15,888 nucleotides of DNA from Polyangiaceae bacterium (GTDB taxonomy: Bacteria; Myxococcota; Polyangia; Polyangiales; Polyangiaceae), in NCBI GenBank assembly GCA_025936205.1, contig JAICTU010000188.1, forward strand, positions 1 to 15,888. Reading direction: 5' to 3'. The notes beneath the pieces are model-generated. The model made no database searches and was not told the DNA's origin. It saw nothing but the letters and a program-made list of their open reading frames with translations. The translations under genes and the position numbers were made by a program. Shown here piece by piece: positions 1-7,260 of the stretch. Numbering within the stretch: the first letter of the stretch is position 1; each line of letters starts with the position of its first letter.

Positions 1-800
1 CCCGCCTCTTTTGAATTCCAGATTGCGCCTCGGGTCATCACAGGCAACGGATCACGCCGACTCGATGAGCGCGGATAGTCGATTGACGACAGCTCGTTTC
101 TCTCGCCGCATGTGACGACGGCCAGTCCCCCACCAACGGCGGGCAAAGGCCGACGGGACCAGTGCGTCCAAAAACGCCCAACCTCTCGAGCAAAAGACCC
201 GAGAGCATACGAACGATGAAGAGCACCCGGAAAAAGGTAAAAGAAAGGCCTGCAAAGCAGTTGACGTCAGTGCCGACTCATAGTCGTGGGCACGAGCCGT
301 GCGCCCCCGCACGACGCCTTCCGCTTCCGCACGGCCCGTCCGCCCCCGCACGGCGCGCTGGCTCGCGCGAGGCCGTATCTTGTTCGCGCGGGTTGCGAGC
401 GCCACTCTCGCAAGGCCGTCCCGCTTCCGGTCGCTGCGTCGCCGTCGATCCAGTTCAGAGGGTCTGCCCAGTGCCTGCCGGACTCGCGCGCCAGGCTGAC
501 GGCGGTCCAGGGCCGTTGTGCGCCCCGAGGAGTCGGACCATGTCGTGAAGTGGAGGGTCCGGCTCATTCCCTCAGCACAGCGCGCGCTCGAATGCTGCAC
601 GCCGCCGCTGCGCTCATCTGGAGGGGCCGCCCGCTGTCATCCCCGGCCCAGTGCCGAGATGTGACGAATCATGAGCCCCGCGCCATGTTCGGCGGCTGCG
701 CCGCCTGCGCGCGCCGCCGCCCCTCCCCGATGTCGTGCTCGGCGGCAGCCGCCTGCGCGCGCCATGGGAGGGGCACGCACTGTAGCAGCAGTGAGACTGT
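1..800. other. Intergenic region with short GC-rich repeats, no credible gene
   Basis: I found no convincing gene here. The open frames on both strands are Arg/Ala/Pro-rich, resemble no family I know, and look like chance openings in GC-rich DNA. The stretch around 170-280 is richer in A than its surroundings. Near 299-352 the heptamer CCGCACG occurs three times at 19-20 base spacing (307, 327, 346), and the first copy sits in a small GTGCG/CGCAC hairpin (299-312). Between 688 and 763 there is an imperfect direct repeat, listed separately. Just past the stop of the cellulase gene, on its downstream side, a small CACTG/CAGTG hairpin lies at 778-793 without a clear T tract. The region probably holds the cellulase gene's 3' untranslated region plus spacer. 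A short unrecognised RNA cannot be excluded. Confidence 0.6.
688..763. repeat. Imperfect direct repeat of about 26 bases, each copy self-complementary
   Basis: Two copies begin at 688 and 738. Both contain TCGGCGGC followed by a 2-4 base variable segment and then CCGCCTGCGCGCGCC. Each copy can fold on itself through GGCGGC and GCCGCC. They lie 38-113 bases downstream of the cellulase stop codon. They could stabilise or end that transcript, or could be a small interspersed repeat. The copies were aligned by eye only. Confidence 0.5.
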
Positions 801-3101
801 CTAGCGGCTGCCCGCCTGATCCGCCAGGAACGAGGCGACCCAGACCAGCGGCGCGTTCCAGTTGATGGCGATCTCGTTGGTGGAAAACGAGTTGATGTCA
901 TCCACGTAACAAAACTGACCGACGCAGCCTGCGAGCAGGTCGCGCGCGACGGCATCCTGCAGCGCAGAGTTGGGGCCGCCCGCGATGCTGCCGATCGGCG
1001 GGTGCGGGAGCTCCCCGTTCAGCTGCGCCGCATACATGCGGCTGTGCTGGTTCTGGCTGTACACCTCGCCGTAGCCGGTGATGTACGAGTGATTCAGGGC
1101 ATTGCGACCGAGCAAGAAGTCGGCGCCTTCGATCACCGCGCGCTGATACTTGCGGTCACCGCTGATGTCGTACGCCGTACCGAGCACCACCAGGTTGTTC
1201 AGGATCTGCGACGAGGAGCCCCAGACCCAGTTGTTGTCCGCCGGCGCGTAGGGCTGGCCCCAGGGCTGTGCGTCACTGACCGCGAGCAGCGCGTCGGCCG
1301 CATCCAGCACCGAGCGCCGGATCGCTTCCTGGCCCGGGACGTGGCTCTTCACGCTGGCGAGGTCGAGCCGCCCCAGCGGCGCCACTCGCGCCCAGCTGAA
1401 GCCCCCGAGGTCGAAGATGGGCGCCGTGTGCTGGGGCGAGGCCAGCAGCGCATCGAGGTACGGTTGCTCACCGGTGGTGATGTAGAGCTCGACTGCCGCC
1501 CAGTAGAACTCGTCGCTGACGTCGCTATCGGCGTACGAACCTCCGCCCGTGCCGTCAGCGCCAGGCGCGAGCAGGCTCGGATTCTGGATCGCCGCGTCCC
1601 ATGCTCGGCGCGCCGCGGTGAGCAGCCTCGCGGCAAACACCCGATCGTACCGGCCGTAGAGGCGTGCACCCTGCGCCGCGGCCGCCGCCAGATTCAAGGT
1701 GGCCGCCGTGGACGGACGGTGCAGCTCGCGCGGCTGCGGATCGCTCGCGGGATCCGTCGGCAACCCCGTCCACGCGGCGTCGTGCAGCTTGTGGTGCACC
1801 ATGCCAGCCAGCGGCCGGTCCGCGGGCACCTGCATGGCGAGCAAGAACTCGAGCTCCCAGCGCGCCTCGTCGAGGATGTCGGGTACACCGTTGCCGCGCT
1901 CGGGGATGTGCAACGAACCGTCCGCCAACGCGCTGCGATGATGCGTGCGCAGCGAGCGCTCGTAGGTCGAGAGCAGCTGCGCCACCGAGATGCCTCCGTT
2001 GACCACGTACTTGCCCTGATCACCGGCGTCGTACCAGCCGCCGGGGGCGTCCAGCGTGTAGTCGCAGGTCCAGGGCTCGCCGTAGGCGCGCTGCGAGCTC
2101 GCCGTGGACTGGCAAGGCACGGCGTAGTCGCCGCGGTTGGGCGCCACGCCCACGTGGCCCGCCGCGCGCGCGTAGCCCGGGGCCAGATTGCCGTCGATCT
2201 CGATGCCGCTGCGTTGCGTGTAGAAGAACAGCAGCGAGTCACTGCGCAGGGACTCGTACACGCGGTCCGTGACGTCGAACGCGTAGCTGGTCTCCCCGTC
2301 GGCTTCGATCCGGTAACCACGGCCTGCGTCGTGCATGCGATCGAACCGTAGCTCGTGCACGTTCAACCCCGAGCTGGCGTCGACTCCGCGCGGCACGCTC
2401 CGACCGTAGAACTGGGTGTGCCCGTTGGCGTCCAGGACGCGAAACGGCAGCGCGCTCGCGGCAGACGTGACCAGCGTCGCGCCCTTCGGCCCGAACGGAT
2501 AATAGCCCACCTGATTGACCCGCACGCGAGGTCCCGTCGCCGGCACGTAGGGCTGGAGCACGGCGCCGCTCTTCAGCGACAGATTGTCGAGACAGAAGGT
2601 CCAGGGCTGGCTGGCTCCGCCCACCTGCAGCGAGACGGCCGCGGTCAGATCCGCAGTGGCCCGGAACGTGTACGAGTAGTGCTGGCTGGTGCCTGTCAAC
2701 GCGGGGTTGCGGTCGAGCGCCGTGGCGTAAGGTGGCGCCGGCACCTGCACCAACGCGCGGACCGTGACCGAGCGCGGGCTGGAGGTGGCATCGAACGAAA
2801 GCTCGTACGTCTCCCCGTTGACGATCGGCACGCCCGACTGGCTCACCGCCACGTCCCAGGGATTCACGGTGCCGCCGGGCACGTCGATGCACAGCTGACC
2901 GTTGCTCAGGGGCACATTACCCCAGATGGTCTGCGGTGGCTCGAAGTCGCCGCCCTGGATCAACTCGACCGGCCCAGCCGCTGCCTGAGCGCGCGCGTCC
3001 GGCGCTCCGCTCGACAGCGTGAACCCCAGCACTGCCGCGGGCGGCGCGAGCCATGATCCCCACGAGGAGAACCTCCGCACTGATCGTCGTTCCAACCGCA
3101 C
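801..3101 (-). CDS. Secreted glycoside hydrolase family 9 cellulase with N-terminal CBM-like module
   Basis: This 766-residue protein is predicted to cleave beta-1,4-glucan by the inverting GH9 mechanism, outside the cytoplasm. Residues 1-38 form a Sec signal peptide with an Arg-rich start, a hydrophobic core and an ARA/QA cleavage site. Residues about 45-180 resemble a CBM4/9-type carbohydrate-binding domain. Residues about 190-275 look like the CelD_N immunoglobulin-like domain, starting [10 protein letters not shown]. The GH9 catalytic barrel follows from about 285 to 760. It has the WYDAGD motif (D358, D361), [18 protein letters not shown] near 404-421, His686 in QHSRMY, and the proton donor E743 in [15 protein letters not shown]. 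All expected catalytic residues are present. The start is a GTG with GGGAG 11 bases upstream; a second in-frame GTG seven codons later (codon 8) is possible. No neighbour is obviously related, and no other polysaccharide gene is in the window. Confidence 0.93.
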   Translation of the reverse strand: MRLERRSVRRFSSWGSWLAPPAAVLGFTLSSGAPDARAQAAAGPVELIQGGDFEPPQTIWGNVPLSNGQLCIDVPGGTVNPWDVAVSQSGVPIVNGETYELSFDATSSPRSVTVRALVQVPAPPYATALDRNPALTGTSQHYSYTFRATADLTAAVSLQVGGASQPWTFCLDNLSLKSGAVLQPYVPATGPRVRVNQVGYYPFGPKGATLVTSAASALPFRVLDANGHTQFYGRSVPRGVDASSGLNVHELRFDRMHDAGRGYRIEADGETSYAFDVTDRVYESLRSDSLLFFYTQRSGIEIDGNLAPGYARAAGHVGVAPNRGDYAVPCQSTASSQRAYGEPWTCDYTLDAPGGWYDAGDQGKYVVNGGISVAQLLSTYERSLRTHHRSALADGSLHIPERGNGVPDILDEARWELEFLLAMQVPADRPLAGMVHHKLHDAAWTGLPTDPASDPQPRELHRPSTAATLNLAAAAAQGARLYGRYDRVFAARLLTAARRAWDAAIQNPSLLAPGADGTGGGSYADSDVSDEFYWAAVELYITTGEQPYLDALLASPQHTAPIFDLGGFSWARVAPLGRLDLASVKSHVPGQEAIRRSVLDAADALLAVSDAQPWGQPYAPADNNWVWGSSSQILNNLVVLGTAYDISGDRKYQRAVIEGADFLLGRNALNHSYITGYGEVYSQNQHSRMYAAQLNGELPHPPIGSIAGGPNSALQDAVARDLLAGCVGQFCYVDDINSFSTNEIAINWNAPLVWVASFLADQAGSR

Positions 3102-3332
3102 TTGGATCTCTGCTCCCTTCGCGCAGGGCTCCGGCCCCGCGCGCGCCGGACGCTAGCAAAGATCCGCGCGGGCTCGACGCGCATTCCTGACGGACAGCGA
3201 GCGCTTCCGCTCTCGTCGTTCTCCTCCAGCGAGCACCGACTCATCCGCGGGAGATGAGCCATGGTGCCCGCCGAGGAAACGCGCGGCGCGCGCGCACGGC
3301 GAGAGCCGCCCGATCCAGGATCGGAAGCGCTT

Positions 3333-3986
3333 TCAGACTGCGCGGCGCGCAGCGACCGGTACGCCATCCCGCGGAACAGCGTCGACCGGGCGACGTGCGC
3401 CGCGGGGTGTCCCCGCATCAGCAGCAGAGCCGGGCTCGCTCGCGCGCACGACACTGCCGAGCACCGCCGCGGCGTCAGCCTGGATCAGGAGCGCCGAAAG
3501 CACCTGATAGGCCGCACTCCAGGCATCCTTCACGCGCGGCGTGAAGTCCTCTGCCAGGCTCTGCTCCAGCGTCCACAGCAGCGCATTGCCCATGGTCACG
3601 TAGTGGCCCGGGCGCACGCCGATCTCGACATGCATGCGGCTCAGCCCTTCGATGCAAGGCGCCAGACTGCTGGGCTCATCGAGCCCGCGCTCCGTCAGTT
3701 GCAGGGCGGCGAGCCCGAGCGCACGCATCCACTCAGCACCCAGCTTCGAGAGATCGGAGGGAAACAGATCTTCGAGGAATGGGTCGAGCTCGAACAGCCG
3801 ATCGAAGAACAGCTCCGCCACATGCGGGGCCATGGGAACCACTTTTTCCCAGCTGCTCTGGACGAGCCAGCCTTGCTCGCGAGTGACGGACTCGGGCGCC
3901 AACTCAGGGGATACCCGTTCCGGGGATACTCGCGTGTCTCTGGCGCCGGACCCTCGCTCGGCTCTGAACTGCTCTCGTGTAGCCAT
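3333..3986 (-). CDS. Single-domain globin with N- and C-terminal extensions
   Basis: This is a 217-residue haem protein of the bacterial-haemoglobin/neuroglobin-like globin family. The globin fold spans residues about 36-172, from the A helix (LVQSSWEKV) to the last helix. The CD-corner Phe is visible in LEDLFPSDL (about F75). The proximal F8 His is H119 in RMHVEIGVRPGHY, followed by the family-typical GNALLWTLEQSL G-helix motif. No reductase domain follows, so this is not a complete flavohaemoglobin. An Arg/Ser-rich tail of about 35 residues precedes the fold and a low-complexity Ala/Arg/Pro tail of about 45 follows it; neither resembles a known domain. The start is fixed by an almost ideal Shine-Dalgarno. 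It lies 60 bases after the acetyltransferase gene on the same strand, so the two may be co-transcribed. Roles in oxygen or NO handling, or sensing, are possible but cannot be separated from sequence. Confidence 0.88.
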   Translation of the reverse strand: MATREQFRAERGSGARDTRVSPERVSPELAPESVTREQGWLVQSSWEKVVPMAPHVAELFFDRLFELDPFLEDLFPSDLSKLGAEWMRALGLAALQLTERGLDEPSSLAPCIEGLSRMHVEIGVRPGHYVTMGNALLWTLEQSLAEDFTPRVKDAWSAAYQVLSALLIQADAAAVLGSVVRASEPGSAADAGTPRGARRPVDAVPRDGVPVAARRAV

Positions 3987-3989
3987 TCA

Positions 3990-4000
3990 CCCCCTCCTTT
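3990..4000 (-). promoter_or_regulatory. Strong ribosome binding site of the globin gene
   Basis: Read on the minus strand this is AAAGGAGGGGG, and then TGA precedes the ATG at 3986. GGAGG sits about six bases before the start. It is the strongest Shine-Dalgarno in the window, fixes the globin start codon and suggests high translation. Confidence 0.85.
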
Positions 4001-4024
4001 AGCGTCAGTTTGGTTCAGCTCTGC

Positions 4025-4060
4025 GACGGAAGCGTTTCAAAGTCCGTCATAGACGCTTTC
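4025..4060 (-). other. Two interleaved inverted repeats between the acetyltransferase and globin genes
   Basis: GACGGA (4025-4030) can pair with TCCGTC (4043-4048), and AAGCGT (4030-4035) with ACGCTT (4053-4058). The pairs cross, so an RNA could form either alternative hairpins or a small pseudoknot. The element covers the acetyltransferase stop codon and the start of the intergenic stretch. A role in mRNA processing or coupling is only a guess. Confidence 0.3.
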
Positions 4061-4724
4061 TCAGGTTCACGCGATAGCTCTCGAAACCGAGCTGGCGATT
4101 CAGCTCCAGCATGGCCGCATTCTGCACGAGCACGTTGCTGTTCAAGAAGTGCGCCCCGATGGATCGCGCCCACACCTCACCCATGGCCTTCAGTGTACGC
4201 GCTACACCCTGCCGGCGACAGTGCTTTGCCACCCAGAGCCCTGCGACTTGTGCGCCGACGAGTGGTCCCTCCTCGAAACGCCGCAGCGAGTGCACGCCGA
4301 TCAGCTCCTTGCCCCGGAGCGCCAGGCCCGAGAACGTGTTGCTGGCGTTTTCTTCGCGGCGAGCCTTCACCACACAGCGATCGATGAACTCCGGCGATTT
4401 GTCGAAATGGAAGGGGTCCGCTTCCGCCGAGATCGCGTAAAGAAGTGTAACGAAAGCTCTGACCTCGGCGAGGTCGCCATAGTTCAAGGTGCGAAACACG
4501 ATCGTTGCGCGACGTTCGTCCGCTGCAACCGCGACGTCGCTGCCAGCGATGGCCGAGCCGAGGGCGAGCTCGTTCCGGCTGTCCCGTGTCGGCGTCGTGT
4601 CAGGGTGTGGTCGCGGCGCGCTGGCGCGCCCTGGAGAAAGGGCGGTGGCGCGCCCGGACGCGGGCTCGCCTTCGCGCTTGACCGTGGACTCGCTCATCGG
4701 GTACTTGTGGCGCTTCAAAGCCAT
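4047..4724 (-). CDS. GNAT family N-acetyltransferase
   Basis: This 225-residue protein is predicted to transfer an acetyl group from acetyl-CoA; the substrate is unknown. The GNAT fold starts near residue 76 (IVFRTLNYGDLAEV). The acetyl-CoA-binding motif A is seen as VAGLWVAKHCRRQGVARTL around residues 162-180, containing the R/Q-x-x-G-x-G/A signature as RRQGVA. A late MLELNRQLGFESYRV segment is the usual C-terminal motif, with Asn and Phe following the substrate site. The first 75 residues are Pro/Arg/Ser-rich and probably disordered. The ATG at 4724 has no good Shine-Dalgarno. A second ATG (4697) is nine codons later and is equally possible. The first ATG lies only five bases from the first stem of the cobalamin riboswitch on the opposite strand, so its promoter must lie within or antisense to that element. 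It may form a transcript with the globin gene downstream. Confidence 0.85.
   Translation of the reverse strand: MALKRHKYPMSESTVKREGEPASGRATALSPGRASAPRPHPDTTPTRDSRNELALGSAIAGSDVAVAADERRATIVFRTLNYGDLAEVRAFVTLLYAISAEADPFHFDKSPEFIDRCVVKARREENASNTFSGLALRGKELIGVHSLRRFEEGPLVGAQVAGLWVAKHCRRQGVARTLKAMGEVWARSIGAHFLNSNVLVQNAAMLELNRQLGFESYRVNLRKRL
4678..4707 (+). promoter_or_regulatory. Possible promoter for the cobalamin-riboswitch transcript
   Basis: TTGACC at 4678 matches five of six -35 consensus bases. About 18 bases later TACTTG (4702) is a poor -10 match. If used, transcription would begin some 15 bases before the riboswitch P1 stem. The site lies inside the coding sequence of the divergent acetyltransferase gene. 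The weak -10 keeps confidence low. Confidence 0.3.
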
Positions 4725-4729
4725 AGATA

Positions 4730-4893
4730 GTGCTGCAAGATCAGGGAAGCCGGTGTAACGCCGGCGCGGTTCCCGCCACTGTAACTGGGAAGCTCCCGCC
4801 GAACAGCCACTCGTGAAAACGGGGAAGGTCGGCAGGAGCGCAGAACGAAGAAGCCGTTCGGAACCCAGGAGCCAGGAAACCTACTCGCAGCAC
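4730..4893 (+). promoter_or_regulatory. Cobalamin (B12) riboswitch aptamer
   Basis: The conserved core is all present in the right order. GGGAAGCCGGTG is followed by an A and CCGGC, then GCGG..CCCGCCACTGTAA, then CCACT, then GGGGAAGG, then the B12 box as GAGCCAGGAAACCT (4869-4882). A perfect seven-base P1 stem, GTGCTGC (4730-4736) with GCAGCAC (4887-4893), closes the whole element and sets its limits. Known members bind adenosyl- or other cobalamins and usually shut off downstream expression when B12 is plentiful. The first gene downstream on the same strand is the lipoprotein propeller at 5100, with no other promoter-like signal noticed between. The aptamer is complete and probably functional. 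Confidence 0.95.
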
Positions 4894-4922
4894 GGGGTTC
4901 TGTGGGGACATCCCCACACCCC
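4894..4922 (+). promoter_or_regulatory. Strong hairpin immediately after the B12 aptamer, likely expression platform
   Basis: TGTGGGG (4901-4907) pairs perfectly with CCCCACA (4912-4918) around an ACAT loop. GGGG (4894-4897) can extend the stem with CCCC (4919-4922) across a three-base bulge. It abuts P1 directly. No U tract follows, so it is not a standard intrinsic terminator. It may be the P13-type hairpin that contacts the aptamer, or a pause or Rho-related signal. The remaining leader to 5085, about 160 bases, shows only a weaker CGAAGA/TCTTCG stem (4962-4983). Confidence 0.5.
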
Positions 4923-5085
4923 AAGGTTCGATTCATCTCCGCGGGTCAACGGGGAATCGTTCGAAGAAACTCTGGAGTCTTCGCTCAGGTCGCACTTTGG
5001 TGCCGGCACATCCGTGTCCGCCTGGCAACGCTCCCCAGTTCCTCGGCGGCTCCGCTGTCCCGCCCCTGCTTCAACTAACGAATCA

Positions 5086-5092
5086 GAGGGAG
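5086..5092 (+). promoter_or_regulatory. Ribosome binding site of the propeller lipoprotein gene
   Basis: GAGGGAG lies seven bases before the ATG at 5100. It fixes the start and leaves a 5' leader of nearly 400 bases including the riboswitch. Confidence 0.75.
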
Positions 5093-5099
5093 TCCACAC

Positions 5100-6443
5100 A
5101 TGCCGGGTCACAGCGCGAAGAACAACTTGGGGCAAACGTCGGGTCAGAACGGGGCCGCCCGTCGCATTTTGCGGCGTCTGCACGGTGTCGGGCTGGGCGC
5201 GATTGCGCTGGCCGCGCTCGGCTGCAGCAGCTCGGAGGATCGCCCCCTGCTCTCTCCGATGGACGCGCCGCTGCCCACTGCGGAGGAGCTGGCGAACCGC
5301 GCGTACGTGATCTCCGAGCAGTCGAACGACCTGTTCGTCGTCGATCTCTCGACGATGAAAGAGGTGGCCGACGTCGACACCGGCATCTCCGAAGAGCCCA
5401 ACGGCAACCACATGTCCATGCTCTCGAGGGACGGCAGCAAGATCTACGTCTCCGCCGCCGACCAGGGGCAGATTGTCGTGGTGGATGCCCGCACGCTCGA
5501 GATCTCCAAGACCATCGAGCTCGGCAGCCATCCGACGCACTCGGAAGCCTGCTTCGCCTGCCCGCCGTTCGGGCGCGATGAGCTGTGGGTGGTCAATGAG
5601 AAGGGCGGCGGCCCCGCCATGGAGCCGGAAGACCAGGCCTCGACGGGCACGGGCTCTGTCTCGATCATCGACATGGCAACCGACGAAGTGGTGCGCACCA
5701 TCGCCGACCCGTCGTTCCAGGTGCCGCATTTCGCGCGCTTCCACGAGCGCACGGCGTACATTCCCAGCATCGGCGGCAACCAGATCAGCGTGCTCGACCT
5801 CGACACCTACCGCGTGAAGGACGTGCTGGTGCTCGATGGCCAAAGCGCACCGGGGGCGTGCTCCGGTGATCCCTGCGGCTTCGCCGACGCGCAGATCGAC
5901 GGCAACGGCTTGCTGATCGCGGCGCACATCGAGACCGGGCACGTGCTGAGCTACGACACGGTGGCCGAGCGCCGGCGGCCCGATCTGGTGATGGGCAACC
6001 GGCCCTGGTCGATCTTCGTCGACCAGCTGAGCAACGACTTCAACACCCACCTGATGCCCAACTGGGGCGACGAGACCGTGTCGCTGATCGACCGCGTGCA
6101 GCGCAAGGAAGTCGCGCGCAGCCTGGAGGGCGATCAAGAGTCGTACGGCATCAACTACAGCCCGCGCGCGCCGGGCCAGGCCTTCGTGCTCAACCGCGTC
6201 AAGGAGCGCGTGGCGGTGATCGATCGCATGACAGGCGGCCTGATCGAGGCGATCGACGTGGGCGGCACCACCGAGACGGCCTCCACCACCAAGGATGGGC
6301 GCTATCTGCTCCTGCCGCTGTCGAGCACCGATCAGTTCTCCGTGCTCGACGTGACCACGCACAAGGAAGTGGCGCGTTTCAACGACGTCGGCGTCTATCC
6401 CTGGTCCGTGACCACGATCGGCGGGCAGAACTACTGCCACTGA
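5100..6443 (+). CDS. Cobalamin-riboswitch-controlled lipoprotein, YVTN/YncE-like beta-propeller
   Basis: This 447-residue protein starts with an Arg-rich segment (21-27), a hydrophobic stretch and an ALGC lipobox with lipidated Cys42. It is therefore probably a lipoprotein anchored in the outer membrane or periplasm. From about 68 to 430 I count eight YVTN-like units, with recurring patterns such as KIYVSAADQGQIVVVDART, TAYIPSIGGNQISVLDLDT and YLLLPLSSTDQFSVLDVTT. This indicates a seven- or eight-bladed propeller. Histidines and cysteines fall in inter-blade loops: HPTHSEACFAC (144-154), PHFARFHE (210-216), CSGDPC (254-259), HIETGH (276-281), H317 and the final CH. The closest functional precedents are BtuG, a lipoprotein propeller that binds cobalamin in Bacteroidetes, and the heme d1 propellers NirS/NirF. 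With the B12 riboswitch upstream, corrinoid, cobalt or tetrapyrrole binding is the leading inference. No haem-binding CXXCH motif is present. A generic YncE-type protein remains possible. Confidence 0.88.
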   Translation: MPGHSAKNNLGQTSGQNGAARRILRRLHGVGLGAIALAALGCSSSEDRPLLSPMDAPLPTAEELANRAYVISEQSNDLFVVDLSTMKEVADVDTGISEEPNGNHMSMLSRDGSKIYVSAADQGQIVVVDARTLEISKTIELGSHPTHSEACFACPPFGRDELWVVNEKGGGPAMEPEDQASTGTGSVSIIDMATDEVVRTIADPSFQVPHFARFHERTAYIPSIGGNQISVLDLDTYRVKDVLVLDGQSAPGACSGDPCGFADAQIDGNGLLIAAHIETGHVLSYDTVAERRRPDLVMGNRPWSIFVDQLSNDFNTHLMPNWGDETVSLIDRVQRKEVARSLEGDQESYGINYSPRAPGQAFVLNRVKERVAVIDRMTGGLIEAIDVGGTTETASTTKDGRYLLLPLSSTDQFSVLDVTTHKEVARFNDVGVYPWSVTTIGGQNYCH

Positions 6444-6483
6444 CGGAAGGCGGCGCTGCCGCCGCCCCCTGCTCGGCATTCCG
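6444..6483 (+). other. Nested inverted repeats between propeller and hydrolase genes
   Basis: CGGAA (6444-6448) pairs with TTCCG (6479-6483) and encloses GGCGGC (6449-6454) with GCCGCC (6458-6463). It starts right after the propeller stop. There is no T tract, so it is more likely an mRNA-stabilising or processing structure than a terminator. Read-through into the hydrolase gene is plausible. Confidence 0.4.
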
Positions 6484-6498
6484 TGGCAGGCTGCGGGC

Positions 6499-7242
6499 AT
6501 GACGAAGCTGGAGATTCAGACGCGCGACGGTTCCTGTCCGAGCTACGTGTTCCAACCGCCGGGCCAGGGCCCTTGGCCCGGCGTGTTGGTGTTCATGGAT
6601 GGGATCGGCATCCGTCCGGCCGTGCTCGAGGTCGGCGAGCGCATCGCGGCGCACGGCTACTTCGTGCTGCTGCCCGATCTTTATTACCGCTCGGGGCCCT
6701 ATGCAGCGATGGACCCGCGCACGGTGTTCTCGGATCCCGAGCAGCGCAAGGTGCTGTTCGAGAAGTTCATGGGCCCCGCGTCGACGGCCAACGTGATGTC
6801 CGACACGCGCGCGTTTCTCGATCTGCTCGCGCGGCGACCGGAAGTGCAACGCGGCGGTATCGGGATCACCGGCTACTGCATGGGCGCGCGCCTCTCGCTC
6901 GCGGCAGCCGGCACCTATCCAGAAGAGATCGTCGCGGCCGCCGCCTATCATCCCGGCCGCGTCGCCACGGACGCCCCCGATAGTCCGCACCTGCTCGCGC
7001 CCCGGATCCGCGCGCGTGTCTACGTCGCTGGCGCGAGCGAGGATCCGTCCTTCCCGGACGACATGAAAACGCAGCTCGAGGCGGCGCTCACGGAAGCCCG
7101 CGTCGACCATCGCATCGAAACCTTCCCCGCCAAGCACGGTTGGGTGTTTCGGGATACGCCGGTCTATGACGAAGCGCAGCGCGAACGTCACTATCAGACG
7201 CTGTTCGCTCTGCTGGACGGCAAGCTGCGTCCGAGCTCCTGA
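6499..7242 (+). CDS. Dienelactone hydrolase family protein (alpha/beta hydrolase)
   Basis: This 247-residue cytoplasmic alpha/beta hydrolase of the dienelactone (carboxymethylenebutenolidase) family cleaves ester or lactone bonds. The nucleophile elbow is GYCMG with Cys127, the Cys variant typical of this family. Asp182 in GASEDPSFPDD and His213 in PAKHGWVFRD complete the triad, at spacing close to the Pseudomonas enzyme. The N-terminal strand and oxyanion region are seen at PGVLVFMDGIG (27-37). Length matches the family. No signal peptide is evident. The ATG has only a weak GGCAGG ahead of it. It follows the propeller gene by 55 bases on the same strand and may therefore fall under the B12 riboswitch. 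No chlorocatechol or aromatic pathway genes are nearby, so the true substrate is unknown. It faces the next gene tail to tail with only 18 bases between stops. Confidence 0.9.
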   Translation: MTKLEIQTRDGSCPSYVFQPPGQGPWPGVLVFMDGIGIRPAVLEVGERIAAHGYFVLLPDLYYRSGPYAAMDPRTVFSDPEQRKVLFEKFMGPASTANVMSDTRAFLDLLARRPEVQRGGIGITGYCMGARLSLAAAGTYPEEIVAAAAYHPGRVATDAPDSPHLLAPRIRARVYVAGASEDPSFPDDMKTQLEAALTEARVDHRIETFPAKHGWVFRDTPVYDEAQRERHYQTLFALLDGKLRPSS

Positions 7243-7260
7243 GCGGGCGAGCGCTGCGGG

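Noticed and set aside
257..290. TTGACG promoter-like sequence in the A-richer patch near 260
   Set aside because: No -10-like hexamer lies at a suitable distance and no gene follows it.
52..804. Open frames on both strands in the first 800 bases
   Set aside because: They are Arg/Pro/Ala-rich, match no known motif, lack a good ribosome binding site and overlap each other.
1002..2351. Plus-strand open frame of about 449 codons opposite the GH9 gene
   Set aside because: It is an antisense shadow with Arg/Val/Ala-rich sequence and no family. The GH9 frame is well supported.
4894..4922. Intrinsic terminator after the B12 aptamer
   Set aside because: The hairpin is strong but no U tract follows, so I list it as an expression-platform candidate only.
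4881..6500. Minus-strand open frame of about 539 codons opposite the propeller gene
   Set aside because: It has His/Arg/Val-rich antisense composition and no domain. The plus frame has a lipobox, a ribosome binding site and propeller repeats.
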